Assembly: GCA_019163135.1 (NCBI GenBank)
Contig: JAFLKR010000152.1
Span: forward strand, 1 to 64,000
Direction of reading: 5' to 3'
DNA: 64,000 nt
From: Desulfobulbaceae bacterium
Lineage (GTDB): Bacteria; Desulfobacterota; Desulfobulbia; Desulfobulbales; Desulfobulbaceae
Positions 1-11,103 of this stretch are shown here, piece by piece; position 1 is the stretch's first letter, and the number at the start of each line of letters is the position of its first letter. The notes beneath the pieces were generated by a model. That model had not been told where the DNA came from. It made no database searches and saw nothing but the letters and a program-made list of their open reading frames with translations. The translations under genes were made by a program, and so were the position numbers.

Positions 1-1
1 G

Positions 2-106
2 CTTTTCAATGAACATCTGGCCGATCAGGACCGGACGCCTGATCTGTGCATTAGCGGAATGGAAATGGCAACGAACCCAAATGTTATCGAGTGCCTGCAG
101 GTTTAA
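2..106 (+). CDS. C-terminal end of a CDS truncated by the window start (unknown product)
   Basis: Open frame from base 2 to TAA at 104-106 (LFNEHLADQDRTPDLCISGMEMATNPNVIECLQV*); no start in window. Confidence 0.35.
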   Translation, partial: LFNEHLADQDRTPDLCISGMEMATNPNVIECLQV

Positions 107-243
107 CGGCTGCGTCGGCTCTCTCCTGAAAACCACAGCTGCTTTCTCTCGAAAACAATAACGATTTGGGGTGCACTCATGCTATACTATCCAATCAATG
201 GCAAGCCGATACCCCCCAATCGTTTTTCAGGTGATGCGTTACT

Positions 244-3200
244 ATGGTCCGCAAAAAAAAAGTCATGCCGCAGCAAGAGGTGCCGCCGTTATCGACCTCG
301 CCGGTCGATACCCCCGGGAAATCTTTCCCCATCGTCGGCATCGGCGCCTCTGCCGGAGGTCTGGCTGCTTTCGAAGCCTTCTTTTCCGGCATGCCCGCCG
401 ACGTCGATCCCGGCATGGCTTTTGTCCTGGTGCAGCATCTGGCCCCGGACCACAGGAGCTTGCTCACCGAACTGGTCCAGCGCTATACCCGCATCCAGGT
501 TTTGGAGGTCGAGGACGGCATGATCGTCCGGCCCAACTGCGTCTATATCATCCCCCCCAACCGCGACATGGCGCTGCTGAATGGCACCCTCCAATTAATT
601 GAGCCCTCGGCGCCGCGCGGTCAACGGCTGCCTATCGACTTTTTCTTTCGCTCCCTGGCCCACGATCAGCGTGATCAGGCCATTGGCATCGTTCTCTCGG
701 GCACCGGCCACGACGGCACCCTGGGCGTACAGGCCATCAAGGGTGAGGGCGGCATGGTCATGGCTCAGAACCCCGAATCCGCCGAATACGATGGCATGCC
801 GCGCAGCGTTATCGCCACCGGCCTGGTGGACTACCAACTGCCGCCTGCGGCAATGGCCGCCCAACTTATCGCCTATGTGGCGCATGCCAGGAGCAGCGCC
901 TTCCTGCCTAAAACGGTCCTGACGCCCGAGGCGGAGAATGCGCTGAAGAAGATTTTTGTCCTGCTGCGCAATCAGTCCGGCCATGACTTTTCCCAGTACA
1001 AGCCAAATACCATTCGGCGCCGCACCGAACGGCGTATGGCGGTCAACCAGATCCCCACGATTGAAAGGTATCTGGCGTATCTGCAACAGACACCCGAGGA
1101 AGTGCAGGTGCTCTTTCACGAACTGTTGATTGGCGTGACCTGCTTTTTCCGCGATCCTGAGGCCTTCAAGGCACTCGAGGACCAGGCCATTCCCAAGCTC
1201 TTTGCCGGTAAAACAGCCGACGCGGTGATTCGCGTCTGGGTGCCGGGATGTTCCACCGGCGAGGAAGCCTATTCCATTGCCATTCTGCTCGCCGAACGGC
1301 AGGAGGCCATGAAGCAGAGTTTCAAGGTACAGGTCTTTGCCACCGATATTGACAATCGCGCCATTGCCACCGCCCGCACCGGGATGTATCCCGCCAGCAT
1401 CGCCAGCGATATCTCCCGGGAACGGCTGCAGCGTTTTTTCGTGGCCACGCCCAACGGCAGCGCCTATCGCATCCACAAAGGAATTCGCGAGATGCTGGTT
1501 TTTTCCGAGCATAATCTGCTCAAAGACCCGCCGTTTTCCAAACTTGACCTGATCAGCTGCCGTAACCTTCTGATCTATCTCGATGGCGATCTGCAGAAGC
1601 GGATCATTCCCATGTTCCATTATGCCTTGAACCCTCAGGGGATTCTGTTTCAGGGCACTTCAGAAACCGTGGCCGAGTTTCATTATCTTTTTACCGCGTT
1701 GGACCGAAATTTGAAGCTGTATCAGCGCAAAGACGATTACTACAGCGTGCAGCCCATCGGCCCGAGCCGGTTTCTCCCCCCCATGCCCGCAGTTAACGTG
1801 TCCCGCATCCCTAAGGACGCCGGCACGACCAGATTTCCCGTGATATTGCCCCTGCGCGAACTGACTGAACAGGCGCTCTTGCAGCGGGCTCCGGCGGCGG
1901 TCCTCGTCAATAACCAGGGGGACGCCTTCTACGTTCACGGCCGCACCGGGATGTACCTGGAACCGGCCTTGGGCGAGGTCGGGGTCAGCAACATCTTGAA
2001 AATGGCCCGCGAAGGACTGCGGCACGAATTGGTCACGGCGCTGCATAAAGCCGTGGTCGGGAAAGAGACCGTGCATTATCCCGGCCTGCGCGTCAAAACC
2101 AACGGCGATTTCAGCTCGGTCAACCTGACCGTCCAGCCGATAGCGACCGGCCCCGCCGCCTCACCGGAGACGTCTTTATACTTGATTGTCCTGGAGCAGG
2201 CGCCGCTGCAACCCGTCGGTGCGGGGAAGATATCCGAGGCCGAGCTTTCCGAAGGGGTCGATTCCGGCGCCCAGAAGCTGATCACCCAGCTCAGGCTGGA
2301 GCTGTCAGTCAAGGAGAAATACCTCCAGGCCATTCGCGAGCAGTTGGAGACTTCCAATGAAGAGCTCAAATCCTCGAACGAGGAGATGCAATCCGTCAAC
2401 GAGGAACTGCAATCCACCAATGAGGAGTTGGAGACCTCCAAGGAAGAGCTGCAGTCCGTCAACGAGGAAATAAGCTCGATCAACAACGAACTGCAAACCA
2501 ATATGGCCAATCTTTCACAGGCCAACGACGACATGACCAACATGCTGGGAGGAACCGGCATCGGTACGGTTTTTGTGGATCATAAACTGCGCATTCTCCG
2601 CTTCACCCCCACCGCCACCCGGATGATCAATCTGATTTCCAGCGACGTTGGCCGACCCGTGGGCCATACCGTGACCAACCTGGTGGGCTACGACAGCCTG
2701 GTCGCGGACACCCAGGCAGTGCTCAATACCCTGATTCCCAAGGAAGTAGAGGTGCAGACCACGGATGGCGCCTGGTACATCCTGCGCATCCAGCCGTACC
2801 GCACCAGCGCCAATGTTATCGAAGGGGCCGTGATCACCTTCATGGACATCACCAAGATACAGCAGGAACGGCAGGAACTGCGCAAAGCCAACGAGCATCT
2901 CCGGCTGGCTGTGGTCGTTCGCGATGCTCATGACGCGATCACCGTTCAAGACCTCGATGGCCGTATCCTCGCCTGGAACCAGGGCGCAGTGCGCATGTAT
3001 GGCTGGAGTGAAGCCGAGGCCCTGGCGATGAACGTTTCCGAACGCATACCGGAAGAACTGCGCGCGGAAGCCCTCGCCCGGCTCTATCAGTTAAGCCTTA
3101 ACCAAATGCTGGAGCCCTGTCATACCCAGCGGCTCGCCAAAGACGGCACGCCCGTGGAGATTTGGCTGACCGCCACCGCTTTGGTGAATGAGGCCGGGAA

Positions 3201-3273
3201 GATGTATGCAATCGCGACCACGGAGCGCGCCGAAGCGCTTAAGATAGATCCCTTGACCAGGACCGTGACATGA
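244..3273 (+). CDS. CheB-CheR fusion with coiled coil and PAS domains (chemotaxis-type methylesterase/methyltransferase signalling protein)
   Basis: CheB motifs [33 protein letters not shown]; CheR motifs [36 protein letters not shown]; heptad region [29 protein letters not shown]-terminal PAS. Confidence 0.93.
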   Translation: MVRKKKVMPQQEVPPLSTSPVDTPGKSFPIVGIGASAGGLAAFEAFFSGMPADVDPGMAFVLVQHLAPDHRSLLTELVQRYTRIQVLEVEDGMIVRPNCVYIIPPNRDMALLNGTLQLIEPSAPRGQRLPIDFFFRSLAHDQRDQAIGIVLSGTGHDGTLGVQAIKGEGGMVMAQNPESAEYDGMPRSVIATGLVDYQLPPAAMAAQLIAYVAHARSSAFLPKTVLTPEAENALKKIFVLLRNQSGHDFSQYKPNTIRRRTERRMAVNQIPTIERYLAYLQQTPEEVQVLFHELLIGVTCFFRDPEAFKALEDQAIPKLFAGKTADAVIRVWVPGCSTGEEAYSIAILLAERQEAMKQSFKVQVFATDIDNRAIATARTGMYPASIASDISRERLQRFFVATPNGSAYRIHKGIREMLVFSEHNLLKDPPFSKLDLISCRNLLIYLDGDLQKRIIPMFHYALNPQGILFQGTSETVAEFHYLFTALDRNLKLYQRKDDYYSVQPIGPSRFLPPMPAVNVSRIPKDAGTTRFPVILPLRELTEQALLQRAPAAVLVNNQGDAFYVHGRTGMYLEPALGEVGVSNILKMAREGLRHELVTALHKAVVGKETVHYPGLRVKTNGDFSSVNLTVQPIATGPAASPETSLYLIVLEQAPLQPVGAGKISEAELSEGVDSGAQKLITQLRLELSVKEKYLQAIREQLETSNEELKSSNEEMQSVNEELQSTNEELETSKEELQSVNEEISSINNELQTNMANLSQANDDMTNMLGGTGIGTVFVDHKLRILRFTPTATRMINLISSDVGRPVGHTVTNLVGYDSLVADTQAVLNTLIPKEVEVQTTDGAWYILRIQPYRTSANVIEGAVITFMDITKIQQERQELRKANEHLRLAVVVRDAHDAITVQDLDGRILAWNQGAVRMYGWSEAEALAMNVSERIPEELRAEALARLYQLSLNQMLEPCHTQRLAKDGTPVEIWLTATALVNEAGKMYAIATTERAEALKIDPLTRTVT

Positions 3274-6023
3274 CCAGTGAGCATGATCGACCAGACAATG
3301 ATGATCGGTTGCGCCGATTGGCCGAAGCCGTTGACCAGAGCAACACGGCCTCCTCGCCGGAAGACATCGAGGCGCTTTCTCCTGAAGAAATTCAGCGGCG
3401 GTTTCATGAATTGCGGGTGCACCAGATTGAGCTGGAGATGCAGAACGTCCAGCTGTGCGAGACCCAGGCAGCTCTGGATGCCGAGCGGAACCGTTATTAT
3501 AACCTCTATGAATTGGCCCCGGTGGGCTATTGCACCATCAGCGAACAAGGATTAATCCTGGAGGCCAACCTCAACGCCTCCACACTTTTGGGACTGGTTG
3601 GCAGTGCGCTGGTCGGGCAGAGGTTTTCCCGGTTCGTCATCACCGAGGACCAGGATATTTATTACCTGCTCCGCCGGCAGCTCTTGGAGACCTCTGAACC
3701 GCAGGCCTGCGAACTGCGGATGGTTAAAGGGGACGGGACGGCCTTCTGGGCGCATCTATCGACCAGCCTGGCGCAGGACGGAAACGGCGCACCGGTAAGC
3801 TGGATCGTGCTGACCGATATCACCGGGTGCAAGCAGGCTGATGAGGACCTTCTGGCTAACCGTCAGCAATTGTTGAATATCGTCAAATTTCTGCCCACTG
3901 CTACCTTGGCCATTGACAACCACGGACGAGTCATCATCTGGAATGAAGCCATTGAACAAATGACCGGCATTCCGGCTGCGGAGATACTTGGCAAAAGCGA
4001 CTACGCCCATGCCATCCCGTTTTATGGCGAGGCGCGGCCGATGTTGCTGAATCTCATTTTTGAGGGCAACAATGAAATTGCCGCCCGGTATCCTCCCCTC
4101 ACCCGCGAAGGAGAAAGCCTCGGCGTCGAAGTGTTTTGCCCCGCCCTTTACAACAACAAGGGGGCCTGGGTTTACGCTAAGGCCTCCCCCCTGCACGATC
4201 AGGATGGCAACGTTATTGGCGCCATCGAAAGCCTGCGAGACATCTCCGAGCACAAACAAGCTGAAATTTATGGAGATATAACCAGAGAGATCCTGCATCT
4301 TCTCAACGAACCAGGTGCGGTGCGGGAATCCATCCAACGCGTTCTCGCGGTATTAAAGACCCGGACCGGGTTCGATGCGGTTGGCATTCGTTTGCAAGAA
4401 GGGGCAGATTTTCCGTATTTCGTCCATGAGGGGTTTCCCTCGGACTTTCTGTTCGCAGAAAATTCCCTGATTGCGCGGTTCCCCGATGGCGACCTCTGCC
4501 GCGACCAGGACGGCAAGGTCCAACTGGAATGCACCTGCGGCTTGGTCCTGTCCGGACGGACCGACCCGACCAATCCCCTTTTTACCCCAGGAGGCAGCTG
4601 CTGGACCAACGATGCCACCCTGCTGCTGGATCGCCCCGCCGGCGAGGATTTTCGACTTAACCCTCGCAACCAATGCATTCACCACCATTATGCTTCGGTC
4701 GCCCTGGTGCCTATTCGAGATAAAGGACAGATTATTGGCCTGATCCAATTCAATGACCACCGCAAAGACGGTTTTACACTCAGTAAAATTGAGCTGCTGG
4801 AGGGCTTGGCCACCCACCTCGGAACGGCGCTGATACGCAAGCAGGCCGAGCAGGAAAACAAGGCGCTGCAAGCACAACTCTTCCAGGCCCAGAAGATGGA
4901 GGCCATCGGCACCTTGGCCGGCGGCATCGCGCATGATTTCAACAATATCCTCAGCGCGATTATTGGCTATACTGAAATCGCCAACGATTGCCTTCCTCCA
5001 GGATCCAAGGCCATTAAACATCTGGGCAAAGTCCTGCAAGCCAGCGAGCGGGCCGCGACCCTGGTCAGGCAGATCCTGGCCTTCAGCCGCCAGGCCAACA
5101 TCGAGCGGATCCCCCTGCACCCCAGCCTTATGGTCAAGGAAGCCATCAAACTCCTGCGTCCCTCCCTGCCGTCAACTATCACCATCAATCAGCAGATCGC
5201 GGCTGACACCCGATCCATCCTTGCCGATCCAACCCAGTTGCATCAAATTGTGATGAATCTCGGCACCAATGCCTTCCATGCCATGGAGCAGACCGGAGGC
5301 ACCCTCGAAATTACCCTTAAGGACTGCTTCCTCTCTCCGGAGGTTCTCCTCCACAAACCAGAGATTCGCCCCGGTGCCTTCGTGGTGCTGGGTATCAGCG
5401 ATACCGGCCCCGGCATTGATCCGGCGATACTGGATAAAATTTTCGATCCCTATTTTACCACCAAAGAGGCTGGCAAAGGTACCGGCATGGGGCTGGCCAT
5501 CACCCATGGCATTGTCACCAGTTATGGCGGTTTTATCACCTGCGAGAGTGAACCGGGCAAGGGCACCTCTTTCGAAGTGTTTTTACCGGCCATCGAGCAG
5601 GAAATTGTCGCTAAGATCAAACCGACCGAAGTTGCGCCTTCCGGCACAGAACGCATCCTTTTGGTGGACGACGAGGAGATGCTCGCTGATCTCGGCAAAA
5701 CCATGCTCGAAGGGTTGGGATATACGGTCACAAGGCAAACCCGCAGTGTGGCGGCCTTGGCGCTCTTCCAGAACCAGCCTGCACAATACGATGCGGTGAT
5801 TGTCGATCAGACCATGCCGGATATGACCGGGATCGATCTGGCCCGGCAGATGCTGCGGATTCGTCCGGACCTGCCGATCATTCTTTGCACCGGCTACAGC
5901 AACCTGATTAACGAGGAACAGGCGAAGGCATATGGAATTAAGGGCTTTGCAATGAAACCCTTAACCAAGTTGGAGATCGCCGCACTCCTCCGGAAGGTGT
6001 TGGATGAAAAATCGATCGCTTAG
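3270..6023 (+). CDS. PAS/GAF hybrid histidine kinase with C-terminal receiver domain
   Basis: GGIAHDFNNILSAIIGYTEIA H-box, DTGPGIDPAILDKIFDPYFTTK and GKGTGMGLA ATPase motifs, REC ILLVDDEEM...DAVIVDQTMPDMTG; ATG overlaps upstream stop by 4 bp. Confidence 0.93.
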   Translation: MTSEHDRPDNDDRLRRLAEAVDQSNTASSPEDIEALSPEEIQRRFHELRVHQIELEMQNVQLCETQAALDAERNRYYNLYELAPVGYCTISEQGLILEANLNASTLLGLVGSALVGQRFSRFVITEDQDIYYLLRRQLLETSEPQACELRMVKGDGTAFWAHLSTSLAQDGNGAPVSWIVLTDITGCKQADEDLLANRQQLLNIVKFLPTATLAIDNHGRVIIWNEAIEQMTGIPAAEILGKSDYAHAIPFYGEARPMLLNLIFEGNNEIAARYPPLTREGESLGVEVFCPALYNNKGAWVYAKASPLHDQDGNVIGAIESLRDISEHKQAEIYGDITREILHLLNEPGAVRESIQRVLAVLKTRTGFDAVGIRLQEGADFPYFVHEGFPSDFLFAENSLIARFPDGDLCRDQDGKVQLECTCGLVLSGRTDPTNPLFTPGGSCWTNDATLLLDRPAGEDFRLNPRNQCIHHHYASVALVPIRDKGQIIGLIQFNDHRKDGFTLSKIELLEGLATHLGTALIRKQAEQENKALQAQLFQAQKMEAIGTLAGGIAHDFNNILSAIIGYTEIANDCLPPGSKAIKHLGKVLQASERAATLVRQILAFSRQANIERIPLHPSLMVKEAIKLLRPSLPSTITINQQIAADTRSILADPTQLHQIVMNLGTNAFHAMEQTGGTLEITLKDCFLSPEVLLHKPEIRPGAFVVLGISDTGPGIDPAILDKIFDPYFTTKEAGKGTGMGLAITHGIVTSYGGFITCESEPGKGTSFEVFLPAIEQEIVAKIKPTEVAPSGTERILLVDDEEMLADLGKTMLEGLGYTVTRQTRSVAALALFQNQPAQYDAVIVDQTMPDMTGIDLARQMLRIRPDLPIILCTGYSNLINEEQAKAYGIKGFAMKPLTKLEIAALLRKVLDEKSIA

Positions 6024-6085
6024 AGTTATGCGCAGCGGTTTATGGTCAGCCCGGAACTCCTGCATCTACAACTGAGGGCTGCACC

Positions 6086-7282
6086 GTGCCTAAAGACCAT
6101 TTGTTAACTTTTGAATTTTTATCGCTTTGCTTCATCACCTTTGCTGCCGTTTGCAATGTTTCGGTTTTTTTCAACTTCCACCTGTACCTCCAGGGCATCG
6201 GGTTTTCAGGAAAAGAGGCGGGGTTTATCATTGGCCTCTATTCGCTTTCGGCAATGGCGCTGTATGTGACCGCCAGCCAATATATTCATCTGGGCAATGC
6301 CCTCAAATGCATGACAACAGGCATCTTGCTGGTGGTCGGTTGCGGGGTGGCGTACCTTTTCGCCAACCAATTCCGGGAACTGGTCCTCGTCCGAATCGTC
6401 AACGGCATCGGGATGTTTCTGGTTATGGCATCCTGCATGGTCATGCTGGTGGCGATCATCCCCCAGAAAAAATCAGGGTTGGCCTTCAGTCTCTATTCAG
6501 TGGCCTTGCTCTTGCCCTATTCCATTATGCCGGCAGTATCGGAAGTGGTGCTGCCCCTGATAGCGCGACCTACAACCATGTACCTGCTGACTGCCTGTCT
6601 GCTTTTGCCGGCGGTTTTTTTGGCGAGGAGCCTGCGTACTCGGGTGCGCAATCGATTGCTGGCGCAGGAAAAAAAACGTGAAGGCATATTCTGCAAAGAT
6701 TCGGAAAGAAAAAATCTCCTCCGCAAGCCCGTCATCGCCATCCTGCTCGTCAATGGAATTTACTTTATCATTTTCTCAGCACTTTTTTATTTGTTTGAAG
6801 GATTTGCGGTTGCCAAAGGGATGAAGAATCCAGGATATTTCTTCACCACCCAGATGGGGGTGATGATTGTCATTCGTCTGCTGGGTGGCCGCATTTTCGA
6901 TAAATTTTCGAAAGTTGCCTTGGTGGCCATAGCTTTGTCGATAACCGGGGCCGGGTTTGTCCTTTTACGGGTCATGCCGGATCAGACCTGGCTTTTGCCG
7001 ATTGCGGTCCTCTTCGGCTTGGGAATGGGGTTGTGTGTACCGCCCTTGAATTCGTTGATGTACCTGAATACAAGTCCACAGTTTCGGGGCTATAATGCAA
7101 ATATGATGATGCTTGTCCTTCACATCGGTTCCTTTACGGGCTCTTTTTTCGGGTCATGGATAATTGCGAGTGGTGGATACAATCAATTTCTAGTGGTCGC
7201 CGCCGTTCTCGCCGTGGGAGCGGCGGGATTTTTTTTAGCTGTCAATCCGGCTCCAGAAATTTCGATGGGTCTCAGGAAGTAA
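6086..7282 (+). CDS. MFS transporter
   Basis: About 12 hydrophobic segments, MFS-like organisation, GTG start. Confidence 0.85.
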   Translation: MPKDHLLTFEFLSLCFITFAAVCNVSVFFNFHLYLQGIGFSGKEAGFIIGLYSLSAMALYVTASQYIHLGNALKCMTTGILLVVGCGVAYLFANQFRELVLVRIVNGIGMFLVMASCMVMLVAIIPQKKSGLAFSLYSVALLLPYSIMPAVSEVVLPLIARPTTMYLLTACLLLPAVFLARSLRTRVRNRLLAQEKKREGIFCKDSERKNLLRKPVIAILLVNGIYFIIFSALFYLFEGFAVAKGMKNPGYFFTTQMGVMIVIRLLGGRIFDKFSKVALVAIALSITGAGFVLLRVMPDQTWLLPIAVLFGLGMGLCVPPLNSLMYLNTSPQFRGYNANMMMLVLHIGSFTGSFFGSWIIASGGYNQFLVVAAVLAVGAAGFFLAVNPAPEISMGLRK

Positions 7283-7658
7283 AACGCAACCAGGAAACAG
7301 GTGCCTGCGGGCAGAAATCTGGCGGAGTCCCAACCAAAAGCGCTGGAATGATTTTTTGTCTGGTTTCTTCTGAAGTGGAATAATAAAATGATTTAAGCGC
7401 ATCATTACGGGAAAGTTCGGCGCGACCGGTCCCTTGCCAAAGGAAAGGTCCCTTATGCTTCCTGTTCCCCTCGCCTTGCCAGTTGGTGTGGGCCTGCTTT
7501 TGGTGCGGGCAATGCCTGCCTCCCGTCCCCGATTTTTCCCCTTTCGGGATGCCGGATGAGGCGGGGACTTGCGGCCGATGTGCAGCGACTCCCGTCGGTT
7601 CGGCTGCAACTCGAAAATTCTCCACCCGATCAATTTTACAGGAAGGTACGAAGGGATA

Positions 7659-10600
7659 ATGGATCAGCACCTCCACGGCACCATCGAAATCATTGCCTCG
7701 CTTGAGGAAAAGCTAGTCGCGATGGAGGCTCGTAATGCCCGCCTCGCCACCGAAAATACCTTGCTGCGGCAACTTTACGAACGGGCACCGCTCAGTTATC
7801 AGTCCCTTGATGAAAACGGATGCTTTCTCTCGGTCAATCAGGCTTGGCTCGATGTCTTGGGATACCGCCGGGAGGAGGTCCTCGGCCAGAACTTCGGCAG
7901 CTTTATCCACCCCGACTGGCAGAACCATTTCAAGGAAAATTTCCCCCGATTCAAGGCGGTGGGCGAAATTCTCGGAGTGGAATTCGAGATGCGAAAAAAG
8001 GACGGCAGTTTCATGTCCGTGTCCTTCAGCGGCAAAATAGGGCGAGATTCCCAGGGGCAGTTCCAGCAGACCTACTGCATCTTTCAGGACATTACCCGGC
8101 AGAAAGAGGCGGAAGAGGCTCTGATCCGTTCTGAGGAAAAATGGCGGAATATTATCGTTTCGATCCCGCAGATCGGCATCAGTCTCGATCCGCGAGGACG
8201 AATTGTTTTCGCCAACGCTCATTTCTTGCAGTTGGTCGGATGGGAGGAGCCAGAAGTCCTGGGCCAGGACTGGTTCGACCTGTTCCTTCCCGAGCACATC
8301 AGGGCGTCTGTTCGCTCGCTATTTCTCAACGTCATGAATCAGAGGGATACCGCCGGCTTTTCAACCTACGAAAACGAGATCGTCACCCGGACCGGCGAAG
8401 TGCGCAATGTGGCCTGGTCCAATGTCCTCAGTAAGGACATCCATGGGGATAGCATTGAGGTTACCTGCCTGGGGGTTGATCTGACCGAGCGCAAACTGGG
8501 GATGGCAGCGCTGCAGGAGAGCGAAGAACGGCACCGCGCCTATATCGATAATACCCCCTACGGTGTTTTTGTTACCGATGAGCAGGGGAAGTGTCAGCAG
8601 GTCAACCCCTCCGCCTGTCGTCTTTCTGGATATACGGAGCAAGAGTTGTTGTCCATGAGTCTTATCGATCTGCGGTTTGAGGAAAATCGTCGTGAAGGCC
8701 TGCACAGTTTCGAAAAGTTGAAACGGGATGGGCGGTTGCAGGCCGACCTGCTCTATCGTCACAAAAGCGGCGCACGACGATGGTGGTCGCTGACTGCGGT
8801 GCAGTTATCCGCCACCCGTTTTCTCGGATTCTGCAACGACATCACCGATCGCAAGGATGCCGAGGTCGCTTTTCAGGCGATCACCGAAGACCTTAGGGCC
8901 TCGCAGCGGATTGCTCATGTCGGGAGTTGGCATTTAAACCTCGCGAGCAATCAGGTCGTCTGGTCGGAGGAACTCTACCGCATGTATGGTTTTGACCCGA
9001 CACTGCCTCCGCCGCCTTATACCGAACATCAGAAACTGTTTACCCCCGAGAGTTGGGAGCGGTTGTCCGCGGCGCTGCAGCAGACCCGAGATACTGGCAT
9101 TTCTTACGATCTTGAACTGGAAACCCTGCGGGTTGACGGAAGCTGTGGATGGATGTGGGTGCATGGCATGGCGGTGCTTGATGCCAAGGGGAGAACCGTT
9201 GGATTGCGGGGTATGGCGCAGGACATCACGGCGCGCAAGCAGGCCGATGAGGCGTTACGGGAAAGTGAAGCTCGTTTCAAGGCCCTGCATAACGCCTCTT
9301 TCGGCGGTATCTGCATTCACGATCAGGGCATAATTCTGGACTGCAATCAGGGCCTTGCTGAAATAAGCGGTTATTCCTCCGAGGAACTGATCGGCATGAA
9401 CGGTTTACTGCTCATCGCCGAAAAAACTCGCGACATGGTGATGAAACATATCCTTGCCGGCCACGAAAAGCCCTATGAGGCGGTAGGCGTGCGTAAAAAT
9501 AACGAAGAATATCCCCTCCGCTTGGAAGCGCGAAATATTCCCTACAAAGGCAAAAATGTAAGAACAGTCGAGTTTAGAGACATCACTGCGCTGAAGGATG
9601 ACGAAGCGGAACGGGAAAAGCTGCAGGGGCAGTTGGTTCAAGCGCAAAAGATGGAGTCAGTGGGGCGGCTCGCTGGAGGAATAGCCCATGATTTCAACAA
9701 TATGCTGGGTGTGATCCTGGGGCGCACCGAGATGGCCCAGGAGGACCTGGATCCATCCCAAACGCTCTATACTGACCTGGAGGATATTCGTAAGGCTGCC
9801 ATCCGTTCCGCCAATCTCACCCGGCAATTGCTTGCCTTTGCCCGCAAACAGACGATAGCACCCCAGATTCTTGATTTTAACGATGCCGTAGCGAGCATGC
9901 TCAAGATGGTGCAGCGACTCCTCGGTGAGGACATCGATCTTGTCTGGTTGCCCAAAGCCAACCTTTGGCCGGTCAAAATCGACCCCTCGCAGCTCGATCA
10001 GATTTTAGCCAATCTCTGCGTAAACGCTCGGGACGCCATCCCCGACGTTGGCAAAATTACTATAGAGACGGAAAATACCACCTTCGACCAGGCCTACTGT
10101 GCGAGTCATCAAGGCTTTATTCCCGGCGACTTTGTGCAACTGGCCCTGAGTGACAATGGTTGCGGCATGGACAAGGATTCCCTGCCTCATATTTTCGAAC
10201 CTTTCTTTACCACGAAGGAGACGGGCAAAGGGACCGGTCTCGGGCTGGCCACGGTCTATGGCATAGTCAAGCAGAACAACGGCTTTATTAACGTCTACTC
10301 TGAGCCCGGCCAGGGCACGACCTTCAAGATCTACCTGCCGCGCCACAGCGCCGAGGCTGCCTTGGCTTCAGAGAGCGATCCGGCGCCACTTGAAAAACGC
10401 GGTGATGAAACCATCCTGCTGGTGGAAGACGAATCGGGAATTCTAGCCATGACCACCATCATGCTGGAGCGTCTGGGGTATACCGTTCTTCCGGCCAACA
10501 GCCCCGGGGAAGCCCTTCGCCTGGCTGAATCGTTTGCTGGCGCAATCAGTTTGTTGCTGACTGATGTCGTCATGCCGGGGATGAACGGACGCGACCTGGC

Positions 10601-10778
10601 CAAGCAGATAATGGGGCTGCATCCGGATATTAAAACGCTGTTCATGTCGGGCTACACCGCCAACGTCATCGCGCACCATGGGGTGCTGGACAAAGGCGTG
10701 CAGTTTATTGAGAAGCCTTTCGCCAAGAAAGACTTAGCCGCTAAAATCAGGAATGTGCTGCGCCAGGATTTTTACTGA
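7659..10778 (+). CDS. Multi-PAS hybrid histidine kinase with C-terminal receiver domain
   Basis: Several PAS repeats, [56 protein letters not shown]...LLLTDVVMPGMNGRDL. ATG at 7659 preferred over the ORF-track start at 7569 because a purine-rich GGAAGG lies upstream. Confidence 0.92.
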   Translation: MDQHLHGTIEIIASLEEKLVAMEARNARLATENTLLRQLYERAPLSYQSLDENGCFLSVNQAWLDVLGYRREEVLGQNFGSFIHPDWQNHFKENFPRFKAVGEILGVEFEMRKKDGSFMSVSFSGKIGRDSQGQFQQTYCIFQDITRQKEAEEALIRSEEKWRNIIVSIPQIGISLDPRGRIVFANAHFLQLVGWEEPEVLGQDWFDLFLPEHIRASVRSLFLNVMNQRDTAGFSTYENEIVTRTGEVRNVAWSNVLSKDIHGDSIEVTCLGVDLTERKLGMAALQESEERHRAYIDNTPYGVFVTDEQGKCQQVNPSACRLSGYTEQELLSMSLIDLRFEENRREGLHSFEKLKRDGRLQADLLYRHKSGARRWWSLTAVQLSATRFLGFCNDITDRKDAEVAFQAITEDLRASQRIAHVGSWHLNLASNQVVWSEELYRMYGFDPTLPPPPYTEHQKLFTPESWERLSAALQQTRDTGISYDLELETLRVDGSCGWMWVHGMAVLDAKGRTVGLRGMAQDITARKQADEALRESEARFKALHNASFGGICIHDQGIILDCNQGLAEISGYSSEELIGMNGLLLIAEKTRDMVMKHILAGHEKPYEAVGVRKNNEEYPLRLEARNIPYKGKNVRTVEFRDITALKDDEAEREKLQGQLVQAQKMESVGRLAGGIAHDFNNMLGVILGRTEMAQEDLDPSQTLYTDLEDIRKAAIRSANLTRQLLAFARKQTIAPQILDFNDAVASMLKMVQRLLGEDIDLVWLPKANLWPVKIDPSQLDQILANLCVNARDAIPDVGKITIETENTTFDQAYCASHQGFIPGDFVQLALSDNGCGMDKDSLPHIFEPFFTTKETGKGTGLGLATVYGIVKQNNGFINVYSEPGQGTTFKIYLPRHSAEAALASESDPAPLEKRGDETILLVEDESGILAMTTIMLERLGYTVLPANSPGEALRLAESFAGAISLLLTDVVMPGMNGRDLAKQIMGLHPDIKTLFMSGYTANVIAHHGVLDKGVQFIEKPFAKKDLAAKIRNVLRQDFY

Positions 10779-11103
10779 GGAATAAAAAATTGGGGCTGGA
10801 CCAGTTTTGGGTTAGAGCCAGGCGACCCTCGTCAGCTTCCTGCCAGGGCCTCTGTGTTGCCGTCCGCTCCTGGAACCTATGTTGCCGTTCTTGCACCTGT
10901 TCGTTGTTACCTCGCAACGGTTGCAGCAGTCAATGGTAAGATTGAGATTAAGCGTTTTTTTGAACATAAAAACGAAGGCAGTGTTGACCCTGGCGGACAC
11001 GGTCGATACTGAGCAAGCGATGGATTCCAACATGACAGGTCGGCGCATCAGCCGCTTTCCATGAACGGTGCGTGCATTCATGCAAAAAAAGGAGACAATC
11101 TTT

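Noticed and set aside
595-1620. 341-aa minus-strand ORF
   Set aside because: Antisense shadow of the CheB-CheR gene
2338-2500. Short tandem-like DNA repeats, possible CRISPR or VNTR
   Set aside because: In-frame heptad coiled-coil repeats (SNEELxS) of the CheB-CheR protein; no spacer structure
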